Part shown: one piece after another, positions 6,254 through 14,300 of the stretch
Layout of the letters: each line of letters begins with the position of its first letter
How positions within the stretch are numbered: position 1 is the stretch's first letter
Source: an uncultured Eubacteriales bacterium
GTDB lineage: Bacteria > Bacillota > Clostridia > Lachnospirales > CAG-274
NCBI GenBank assembly: GCA_902496345.1
Contig: CABVAP010000048.1
Location: forward strand, 1 to 15,353
Length of the DNA: 15,353 nucleotides
Reading direction: 5' to 3'
Notes under the pieces: model-generated
Told to the model about the DNA's origin: nothing
Database searches by the model: none
What the model saw: the letters and a program-made list of their open reading frames with translations, nothing else
Made by a program: the position numbers and the translations under genes

Positions 6254-7612
6254 TTGGAAAATGTAAAAATTGCGTTTGTATCGCTTGGCTGTGATAAAAA
6301 CCTTATGGATAGTGAAGTTATGCTTGGACTTATCGAGGAAGAAGGCTATGTTGTTACACCTGATGAAAGTGATGCAGACATTGTTATTGTCAACAGCTGT
6401 GGGTTTATCCTTGATGCTAATCAAGAGGCTATAGACAATATTTTACGTATTGCTGATTATAAAACAGACGGAAACCTAAAAGGTATAATCGTTACTGGCT
6501 GTATGGCACAACGATATAAAAATGAAATTTTTGAGTCATTACCAGAGGTTGACGCTGTTGTTGGTACTGGCGACTTTGAGCAAATCGGCGAAGTTATCAA
6601 AGAACTTACAGAGGGTAAAAAACAGGTTTCACTTATTACTGACAAAAACCATAAAATAAATGAAGATAACGTACTTAAAAGAAAAATTTCCACTGCCGGT
6701 GGATTTGCTTATATGAAAATTGCAGAGGGGTGCGATAACTTTTGTACTTACTGTACTATTCCATCTCTTAGAGGTAAATATCGTAGCCGTACTATGGACA
6801 GCCTTATCAAAGAGGCACAAATGCTTGCTGATAACGATGTTAGAGAAATTATTTTGATTGCTCAAGATACTTCTCTTTATGGCAAAGACCTATACGGAAA
6901 ACTTATGCTTCCAGAACTTCTCAGAAAAATTTCTGAAATTGACGGTATCGAATGGATTCGACTTCTTTATTGTTACCCAGAAAATATTACCGATGAGCTT
7001 ATCGATGAAATCGCATTAAACCCTAAAGTATGTCACTATATGGATATGCCTATTCAGCACGCTGACGATGCTGTTTTGAAGAGAATGGGTAGAAAAAGTA
7101 CAAGAGCCGGTCTTATTGATGTTATCGGAAAGATTAGGGCAAAAATGCCAGATTTCTGCTTTAGAACAACTTTGATAGTTGGTTTCCCTGGTGAAACAGA
7201 GGAACAGTTTAAAAACCTTGTTGATTTTATCGAGGAAGTTAAGTTTGACAGACTTGGCGTATTCACTTATTCAAGAGAAGAGGGAACTCCAGCATATAAA
7301 ATGCCAGACCAAATTGATGAAGAAATCAAGGTGGAGCGAAAAGATTACATTATGGACATTCAAAAAAATATTTCTGCCGAAAAATGCGACTCTTTTATCG
7401 GTAAAACTCTCAAAGTTATTATCGAGGGTAAAATCGAGGGCGAGGACAACGCATACTGTGGTAGAAGTTACCGTGACTGTTACGAAATTGACGGATTTGT
7501 ATTTTTCGAAAGCGACAATGAACTTATTGCCGGTGATTTTGTAAATGTTGAAATTACAAGTGCATCTGACTATGATTTGATTGGAGTGATTGATGATGAA
7601 TTTACCGAATAA
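6254..7612 (+). CDS. rimO: Ribosomal protein S12 methylthiotransferase RimO
   Basis: RimO is a radical-SAM enzyme that adds a methylthio group to the conserved aspartate of ribosomal protein S12. The 452 residues show the full architecture. The N-terminal UPF0004 domain has the auxiliary 4Fe-4S cysteines C13 (S-L-G-C-D-K-N), C49 (V-N-S-C-G-F) and C83 (T-G-C-M-A-Q). The radical-SAM core has CxxxCxxC at C160, C164 and C167, and a C-terminal TRAM RNA/protein-binding domain spans about 380-450. The S-L-G-C-D-K-N-L-M-D-S-E signature separates RimO from its tRNA-modifying relative MiaB. The start is TTG: a strong AAGGAGGT lies 6 bases upstream, and the nearby ATG is out of frame. The gene overlaps pgsA by about 20 bases, suggesting co-transcription and coupling. 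Confidence 0.96.
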   Translation: MENVKIAFVSLGCDKNLMDSEVMLGLIEEEGYVVTPDESDADIVIVNSCGFILDANQEAIDNILRIADYKTDGNLKGIIVTGCMAQRYKNEIFESLPEVDAVVGTGDFEQIGEVIKELTEGKKQVSLITDKNHKINEDNVLKRKISTAGGFAYMKIAEGCDNFCTYCTIPSLRGKYRSRTMDSLIKEAQMLADNDVREIILIAQDTSLYGKDLYGKLMLPELLRKISEIDGIEWIRLLYCYPENITDELIDEIALNPKVCHYMDMPIQHADDAVLKRMGRKSTRAGLIDVIGKIRAKMPDFCFRTTLIVGFPGETEEQFKNLVDFIEEVKFDRLGVFTYSREEGTPAYKMPDQIDEEIKVERKDYIMDIQKNISAEKCDSFIGKTLKVIIEGKIEGEDNAYCGRSYRDCYEIDGFVFFESDNELIAGDFVNVEITSASDYDLIGVIDDEFTE

Positions 7613-8153
7613 GCTTACTTTATTTAGAGTTTTACTTATTCCTGTCTTTGTTGTTGTTTTGTTATTTTACGACTTTTTAGGTCTTGAACTTGATATTGCA
7701 AAATATATTGCTGTTGCGATATTCGTAATTGCGTCTTGCACAGATGCAATTGACGGCTACATTGCAAGAAAATATAATATGATTACAAACTTCGGAAAAT
7801 TTATGGACCCACTTGCCGACAAACTTCTTGTAACAACAGCTATGATTTGTATGATAGGTCTTCCAGCGAACGTTGTTATGCCTTCTTGGGTAGTTGTTAT
7901 TGTTATCGCAAGGGAATTTATCATAACTGGTTTTAGACTTGTTGCTGCTGAAAAGAAAATTGTTATAGCTGCTGGATTTTGGGGCAAAATAAAGACAGTT
8001 ACACAAATGGTTATGATTACTGTCCTTTTACTTGACTTCTCTGCTCCTTTCTTCGTTTGGGCAGGGTACATCTTACTTGGATTATCTGTTATATTTACAA
8101 TAATTTCTGCAACTGACTACATTATAAAAAATCTTGATGTATTTAAGGACTAA
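7593..8153 (+). CDS. pgsA: CDP-diacylglycerol--glycerol-3-phosphate 3-phosphatidyltransferase (PgsA)
   Basis: This membrane enzyme makes phosphatidylglycerophosphate from CDP-diacylglycerol and glycerol-3-phosphate, the committed step to phosphatidylglycerol and cardiolipin. The complete CDP-alcohol phosphatidyltransferase signature DxxDGxxAR(x8)GxxxDxxxD is visible, with D51, D54, G55, A58, R59, G68, D72 and D76 counted from ATG 7593. Several hydrophobic segments (about residues 8-30, 36-50, 78-105, 140-175) fit an integral membrane protein, and the opening N-L-P-N-K-L-T-L-x-R is typical of PgsA. At 186 residues it is full length. Start: GGAG (7583-7586) lies 6 bases before ATG 7593 and 9 before ATG 7596; either is possible. 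It begins inside the end of rimO, a gene order commonly seen in Firmicutes, where cinA also often follows. Confidence 0.93.
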   Translation: MMNLPNKLTLFRVLLIPVFVVVLLFYDFLGLELDIAKYIAVAIFVIASCTDAIDGYIARKYNMITNFGKFMDPLADKLLVTTAMICMIGLPANVVMPSWVVVIVIAREFIITGFRLVAAEKKIVIAAGFWGKIKTVTQMVMITVLLLDFSAPFFVWAGYILLGLSVIFTIISATDYIIKNLDVFKD

Positions 8154-8163
8154 CAAAGTTTTT

Positions 8164-8236
8164 GGCTGTTGAAAAGGTCGACAGCCTTGCTAAAAATTGT
8201 TGACTTTTTTTAACTAAGCTAGATGAAAAAGTAGCT
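8164..8236 (+). repeat. R2 intergenic hairpin repeat, copy A
   Basis: Starting 10 bases past the pgsA stop, GGCTGTTGA (8164-8172) pairs with TCGACAGCC (8178-8186) over 9 bp around an AAAGG loop. An A/T-rich segment follows, then CTAGATGA (8219-8226). AGCTA (8217-8221) and TAGCT (8232-8236) can form a small second stem. The same blocks recur in the same order and almost the same spacing after ftsK (15228-15301). A role as a 3'-end or terminator-like element is inferred. Confidence 0.55.
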
Positions 8237-8338
8237 ATTGAAAATTGCTAATTTATAAAAGTTGACTTTATCTACTGTCTAAAAGTTTTTAATTAATAAT
8301 AAATATCAAAACAAAAATATTTTTCAAGAGGTGTTTTT

Positions 8339-9562
8339 ATGAAAGCTGAAATTATGGCAGTTGGCACAGAGCTTTTACTTGGTGATATTTTAAATACAAA
8401 CGCTCAATATTTATCAAAACAGCTTGCAACACTTGGTATTGAAGTTTATTATCAATGCGTTGTCGGTGACAACAAAGAAAGGCTTTTAAAGGCTTTTTCA
8501 GAGGGATTTGAGCGTTCTGACATAATAATTACAACAGGAGGCCTTGGACCTACTGATGACGATATTACAAAAGAAACAGGTGGGGAATTTTTTGGTCTTA
8601 AAATGGTCGAAAACGATTTAGCTATCAAAAACGTTTGTGATTATTTTAAGGGTAGAGAAATGCCAGAGAGCAACAAGAAACAAGGTCTTATCCCAGAGGG
8701 TGCAACCGTATTTTACAACAAAAACGGTACTGCTCCAGGCTGTATGGTCGAGAAAAACGGTAAAATATTAATTATGCTCCCAGGACCACCTTATGAAGCA
8801 TCACCTATGTTTGAAGAATACGTTATTCCATTTTTGAAAACAAAGAGCGATTTTACTATCGTTTCAAAAGTTTTGCATTTGAGTGGAATTGGAGAAAGTG
8901 CTGCTGCCGAAAAAATGGCTGACATTATGAATGAAAGCAAAAATCCTACTGTTGCCCCTTATGCAAAGCCTAATGAAATGATTTTTAGGGTTAGTGCAAA
9001 AGGAAAAACAGAAGAAGACGCCGAAAATATTATGAAACCTACCGTAGAAGAGATTTACAACCGATTAGGCAAATATATTTATGGCGAAGACGATTGCACT
9101 CTTGAAGAAGCTGTTGTTAAAAGACTTCAGAAAAACGGACTTACAATTGCAACAGCAGAGTCTTGCACAGGTGGTCTTATCGCAGGGCGAATTGTTGATT
9201 TTGCCGGTGCGTCAAGTGTATTTATTGACGGCGTTGTTTCATACTCAAACGAAAGCAAAGTTAAACGTCTTGGTGTTAGCAAAGAAACACTTGAAAAATA
9301 TGGTGCTGTTAGCGAACAAACAGCAAAAGAAATGGCAGAGGGTGTTGTAAAAGCTCTCGGAGCTGACGTTGGTGTTTCATCAACAGGTGTTGCTGGTCCA
9401 ACGGGTGGAACTCCAGAAAAGCCTGTCGGTCTTGTATACATCGCCGTTTCTGTAAAAGGCAAAACTACTGTAAGAAAACTAAACCTCAAAGGTAACAGAA
9501 ACAGAATCAGAGGGAGAGTTGTTACGGAAGTTCTAAACCTCTTACTTGAAGTATTGAATTAG
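8339..9562 (+). CDS. cinA: CinA: competence/damage-inducible protein, NMN amidohydrolase domain
   Basis: A 407-residue, two-domain cytoplasmic protein of the full-length CinA family. Residues 1-170 form the molybdopterin-binding-like COG1058 domain (A-V-G-T-E-L-L-L-G-D at 7-16; T-T-G-G-L-G-P-T-D-D-D at 65-75), linked in characterised members to ADP-ribose pyrophosphatase activity. Residues about 255-405 form the CinA C-terminal (PncC) domain with T-A-E-S-C-T-G-G (nucleophile-type serine 275) and S-T-G-V-A-G-P-T-G-G-T-P, which deamidates nicotinamide mononucleotide in pyridine-nucleotide recycling. ATG 8339 has AGAGG 7 bases upstream. It follows pgsA after 185 bases holding an R2 repeat; no good promoter is visible there, so it may be read through from rimO-pgsA. 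In Gram-positives cinA is often near recA; recA is not in this window. Confidence 0.95.
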   Translation: MKAEIMAVGTELLLGDILNTNAQYLSKQLATLGIEVYYQCVVGDNKERLLKAFSEGFERSDIIITTGGLGPTDDDITKETGGEFFGLKMVENDLAIKNVCDYFKGREMPESNKKQGLIPEGATVFYNKNGTAPGCMVEKNGKILIMLPGPPYEASPMFEEYVIPFLKTKSDFTIVSKVLHLSGIGESAAAEKMADIMNESKNPTVAPYAKPNEMIFRVSAKGKTEEDAENIMKPTVEEIYNRLGKYIYGEDDCTLEEAVVKRLQKNGLTIATAESCTGGLIAGRIVDFAGASSVFIDGVVSYSNESKVKRLGVSKETLEKYGAVSEQTAKEMAEGVVKALGADVGVSSTGVAGPTGGTPEKPVGLVYIAVSVKGKTTVRKLNLKGNRNRIRGRVVTEVLNLLLEVLN

Positions 9563-9692
9563 AAAAATTGTAAAGACTTAAAAACCGTGGGTGATTGCTT
9601 AAATCTTATCAATTTTGGGCGATTTTGCTGTTCTAAATCCTACTCTAGACAAAAATTGAATTTGATTAAATTTTTAATTTAGCTACTTTTAG

Positions 9693-9743
9693 TTGACAAA
9701 GGTGTTAAAAGCTAGTAGGGTGAGGCAAAGCCTACGGTCTTAT
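9693..9743 (+). repeat. R1 intergenic hairpin repeat, copy 2
   Basis: Matches 4-57 block for block. Identical AAAGCTAGTAGGGTG (9708-9722), GGCAAAGCC (9724-9732) and ACGGTCTTA (9734-9742) are preceded by a further 17 bases that are about 60 percent identical without gaps. This copy can fold as AGGC-AAA-GCCT or as GTAGG (9715-9719) with CCTAC (9731-9735). It lies in the 220-base gap between cinA and the MATE gene. The rest of that gap is AT-rich with no clear terminator. Confidence 0.6.
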
Positions 9744-9785
9744 GTTTTAAGATTTTTACATAAATAGTCTTTGTGGAGGGACTTT

Positions 9786-11183
9786 TTGACTATGAGTATC
9801 GAAAAAATACAGCATTTTCTTAAAAAAACAAAAAATAATGATGATATATTAAACGGGAGCATACTCAGAGCAATCTTGCTCCTTGCAATCCCTATTGTTA
9901 TAAATAACTTTATACAGACTATGTATAACCTTACGGACTCGTATTGGCTTGGTCTTCTTGGTTCAGACTATCAGGCATCTATAACACTTGTTTCACCTGT
10001 TCAGTCCGTCATCGTAAACTTTGGGCAAGGTCTGACGGCTGCCGGTGCTATACTTATATCTCAATATGTTGGTGCTGGTGATAAAAAAAATGGACAAGCT
10101 ATGGCAACACAAATCTTTGCTTGTTCTATGATTTTTTCAATTGTATGTGCTTTGCTCTGCTTTTTTGCCACACCTTATATTATCTCTTGGCTTGGTGCAG
10201 AAAAAACAGATGTTATCTTTGACTTTAGTGTTACATATTTGCAAATAGTAATTCTTGATATGCCTTTCTTGTTCCTTATAAATTTGTTTACTGCTGTAAA
10301 TCAGGCACAAGGCGATACCGTTCGCCCTATGCTCTTAAACCTTTCCGGTATGCTTATAAATATGGTTTTAGACCCCCTTTTCTTGCAGGTCTTTGACTGG
10401 GGCGTTGCCGGTGCTGCTTCCTCTACTTTGCTTGCAAAAGTGCCTTGTGCAATAATTGCGTACATATCCCTTATAAATCCTAAAAACGAACTTAGAATAT
10501 CGCTTAAAGGATTTAAGTTTGATAAACAAAAAATTAAACGAATAATTAAAATCGGACTTCCTACTGCTATCGGTGGAAGTACTATGCAATTTGGTTTCTT
10601 GCTTATGAGTAAGAGCGTTTTTGCTTATGGAAAATTTGCTGTTGCAGCATACGGAATTGGTAACAAAATAAACGGTATTGTTTCTATGCCGTCAAATGCT
10701 ACAGGCTCGGCTATCGCTACTATAGTTGGGCAAAATATCGGTGCAGGACAAATCGAAAGAGCCGAAAAAGCCTATAAAATGGCTAGAAATGTAATCGTAT
10801 GCTTTTTGTTTATTGCAGGTCTTATACTTGCATCGTTCTTTGCTGAACCACTTGTTACAATATTCTCTGATGATGACAAAGTTATATATATGGCAACAGA
10901 GTTCTTATCTATTATGGCTTTGTGCTGTTGGACTAACGGTATTCACGACACAACAAAAGGTCTTTTTCAGGGAACAGGTCATACCTTTGTACTTATGATT
11001 ATTGACGCAACAAGGCTATGGGTGTTCCGTTTTGCCACTATATATGTTTGTAGCGTTTGGCTTGATATGGGCGTTCGCAGTATATGGTATTCTGTTGTAG
11101 TTAGTAATGCCCTTTCTGCCCTTATTCTTTACATACTCTATAAGTCTAAAATTTGGAAAAAAGACGCAGTAAAAATAAAATAA
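9786..11183 (+). CDS. MATE-family multidrug/metabolite efflux transporter
   Basis: A polytopic inner-membrane antiporter of the MATE family, which exports cationic drugs or metabolites using Na+ or H+. About 465 residues with roughly 12 hydrophobic segments in two homologous halves. The first half opens with I-L-R-A-I-L-L-L-A-I-P-I-V-I-N-N-F-I-Q-T-M-Y-N-L-T-D-S-Y-W, the usual MATE helix-1 pattern, and contains V-N-Q-A-Q-G-D-T-V-R-P; the second has G-L-P-T-A-I-G-G and I-V-G-Q-N-I-G-A-G. Substrate cannot be told from sequence. Start: GGAGGG (9775-9780) favours TTG 9786 (5 bases) over ATG 9792 (11 bases); a TTG at 9771 lies upstream of that site and is unlikely. No clear promoter or dedicated regulator is adjacent. 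Confidence 0.9.
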   Translation: MTMSIEKIQHFLKKTKNNDDILNGSILRAILLLAIPIVINNFIQTMYNLTDSYWLGLLGSDYQASITLVSPVQSVIVNFGQGLTAAGAILISQYVGAGDKKNGQAMATQIFACSMIFSIVCALLCFFATPYIISWLGAEKTDVIFDFSVTYLQIVILDMPFLFLINLFTAVNQAQGDTVRPMLLNLSGMLINMVLDPLFLQVFDWGVAGAASSTLLAKVPCAIIAYISLINPKNELRISLKGFKFDKQKIKRIIKIGLPTAIGGSTMQFGFLLMSKSVFAYGKFAVAAYGIGNKINGIVSMPSNATGSAIATIVGQNIGAGQIERAEKAYKMARNVIVCFLFIAGLILASFFAEPLVTIFSDDDKVIYMATEFLSIMALCCWTNGIHDTTKGLFQGTGHTFVLMIIDATRLWVFRFATIYVCSVWLDMGVRSIWYSVVVSNALSALILYILYKSKIWKKDAVKIK

Positions 11184-11229
11184 TCTGTTTTGCTAGATAC
11201 TTTTGTTTAAGTTGCTATTTTTAAATTTA

Positions 11230-11257
11230 TTGAAAAAAATTTTTTATGTGCTATAAT
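11230..11257 (+). promoter_or_regulatory. Sigma-A promoter for ftsK
   Basis: -35 TTGAAA (11230-11235), 16-base spacer and perfect -10 TATAAT (11252-11257) preceded by TGC (extended -10). Transcription would start near 11264, about 50 bases before the GTG start. This excludes the in-frame TTG at 11262 as a start codon. Confidence 0.8.
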
Positions 11258-11315
11258 TGTATTGTGTTTTGTTAAATTTTATCTGTCTAAAATAAAACTA
11301 AAAAGGGGTGAGAAT

Positions 11316-14300
11316 GTGGGAGCAAAGAAAATTGACGATGATGTACAAAAAATTGACAGACAAAGAAGTCTTAGACCAGAAGTTATAAGTATAATAGTTA
11401 TCGGAATCTGTTTTTTAGTTATTATAAGCGTCTTTTCCGGAAATGGTCAAAACTCAGCTGATTTTTCTCAAAATGTTATCGGATTTTTAGGTGGGCTTAC
11501 TTGTTGGCTCTTAAAAGGTCTTTTCGGCATAGGAGCTTATGTTTTGCCTTTTGGTATTATCGCACTATGCGTTTCAACCTTTTTTTCTGAAACAAGAAAA
11601 ATAAAACTATCTAAAATAATTATGAGTTCAATTTTATTTTTTATCTTGATTAGTTTTATGCACATAGTCGGGGGAAACCTTGAACTATCAGCCGTTGATT
11701 GTTTTAAAAATGGTGGTATCTCAAACGGAGGATTTATTGGTTGCGTTGTTGGATATGTTTTGTGTAGCGTTATCGGACAAATCGGAACTTGTATTCTTTT
11801 TGTCTTACTTGCAATAATCCTTGCCGTTATGATTACCGGAAAATCTTTTATGGAATTTCTTAGAAACTGCTATTTTAAGCTAAAAGATTCGTTTGAAAAA
11901 GATGATATATTTATCGTTGACGATGACAGCGATGATTTAGATTTTGATGAGGAAAGTGAAAATGAACAAGATAATCAAAATGATGTCGGAGATGTTTCGG
12001 ACATCAAAAAAAAAACTAAAGACCCAGACAGTCAAAAAAAAAATTATGAAATAGAAGCAGAACAGAAACAAAGCTATAACACAGAAAAAGAGCCAGAAAG
12101 AAATTATGTCCTAGAAAAAAAATGGGGCAGTAATGCAAAAAAAAACAATTTTGAAAATATTAAAGTTGACCCAGAAAGAAGGGTCATCGAGAGGAATGGC
12201 CGAATTTTAAGTATAAATATACCTAAAAATCGTGAAAAAAATAACAAAGGTGGAATATCGTTATTTACAGACGAGATAAACTGGAAAAACGACAAAATTA
12301 CCATAAAAACAACAGGTGTTCCTGATTTTCTCAAAAGAAAGAAAAACAAAGTTTGGAACAGTAACCAAGATATACATAATGCTAAAAGGTATGAAAGCAC
12401 TAATATTTCTGACGGTAGCGACATTATAATAAATGGTCTTGTTGACAATACCAATGGTTACCAAAATAACGAACAAAGTACTATTTTACCTATTCCACAA
12501 AATTACACAAGTGTTGAGCAAAATCATTTTGAGGAATATGGAAATAAATCTATGCTAAACAACGGTTTTGGCTACAATAATCAAGATGAAAATTTAAGCC
12601 TAAACAATGAGTTTGGTTATTCCGATGAAAGCCCAAAATATAGCTTGAACAATAATTTTGACTACAACAATCAAGTTGACAAGCCGTTATCAAACAATGG
12701 ATTTAATTACATTGCTGAAAACAAGAAATCTAAAAATAGCCGTTACGATTCACCTGAATTTAAAGAAAAAATTATTGAAAACTTAAAAGAACGTTACAAA
12801 GATGAAAATTACGATGAACACTCTGATTATTCTGACGATGATTTTTGCGAGGACGGCTCTATAAAAATTGAATATGACTTTGGACATAATAGGTACAATG
12901 ACGCTGATATTGAAAATTATGATAACAACGATGCCAATGATGTTATCGATGTAAACAACGAATTTAATGACGATATTGAAGATTATGACTATGATGACAC
13001 TGTTGACGATGACGTTATCGAATTTAGCTCTATTGCTACAGATGATACAGACGAAGAAATAGACGAAAATGATGATTTCGAAAATCTTGAGGAAACAGAA
13101 AACTTTGGTGAATCAGAGTTTTTTGACAAAACTATCGAAGATAACGAAGTTCTTACATCGGCAGAAGATGACAACAATATCGATAACGGCGATTTTTCTG
13201 ATGATTACAAAGATTTTATAAGCTATGTTGACGATTCTAACGATGATGAAAACCTTGCACAGGCTGTATCAGACTACTTTAACGGTGACAATGGTTTCTT
13301 TACAAAACCAGAACATATCGAAACAGAAAAATCTGATTTTTCTAGTCATTCTAAAAATAATCACGATGAGTATACTCAACAAGAAAAAGTTGCAATTAAC
13401 GCTCTGAAAGATATAAACAATGTTTCACGACCAGCCGAACCAATTAAACAAGGCAATCTATCAGAAGCACATAGGTCAAACGAATCAACTAGACACGCTA
13501 ACCTATCGGATACACACAGACCAAAAACATTTGACAATGTCGCTGAACATAGAGAGTTTAGAAAAGAAAACATTTCAGCTGAAAGACATCAGCCAAATCA
13601 AAATTTAACTAGCGAAAGAGAGCAAAATATTCAAAGAGTTCAAAGGGAAAACATACATAGTGACAAAGCTGATGAACCTCAAATTTTTCAAGCTGAAAAA
13701 CAAAATCTTGTTAATGAAAATCAAGCTGAAAAAGAAGTTCCTAAAAAAGAATATGTCTTCCCACCTATATCTTATTTAGAGAAAAATCCTGTTGTACCTA
13801 GTCAAAGTTCAAGAGAGGAAATTATAGAAAACTCGAATATTCTTGTTAGAACCTTAAAAAGTTTCAATGTTGACGCAAAAGTCATTGAGATAAGCAAAGG
13901 CCCAACCGTTACAAGATATGAGCTTTCACCTGCCGAAGGTATCAAGGTCAGCAAAATTTTGGGGCTTGCCGATAACCTTGCTATGAGCCTTGCTGCAAAA
14001 AGTATACGTATCGAAGCACCTATCCCTGGTAAAGCTGCTGTTGGTATTGAAATACCAAACAAAGAAGTTACAAGCGTTTATTTAAGCGAAGTTATATGTG
14101 ACCCTGCTTTCCAAAATTTCAAATCAAAAGTTGCTTTTGGACTTGGTAAAGATATTACTGGTAACGTAATCGTTGCCGATATTGCAAAAATGCCACATAT
14201 GCTTATTGCTGGTCGTACCGGTTCTGGTAAAAGTGTTTGTATAAATACCCTTATCGCAAGTATACTGTACAAATCAACGCCGGAAGAAGTTAAACTTATT

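Noticed and set aside
9127..9489. Reverse-strand open frame of 120 codons inside cinA
   Set aside because: Complement of a well-conserved CinA C-terminal domain; no ribosome site and unlikely composition.
9693..9721. TTGACA at 9693-9698 as a -35 box for the MATE gene
   Set aside because: No -10-like hexamer is found 16-18 bases downstream; the spot falls in the GTAGGG block of R1.
11262..11315. Upstream TTG extension of ftsK
   Set aside because: It lies at or before the predicted transcription start (near 11264) and has no ribosome binding site, while GTG 11316 has AGGGG 7 bases upstream.
12989..13177. Serine-rich reverse-strand frame inside ftsK
   Set aside because: It is the antisense of Asp/Glu codons of the acidic linker (GAT/GAC/GAA read as serine-rich), with no ribosome site or promoter.
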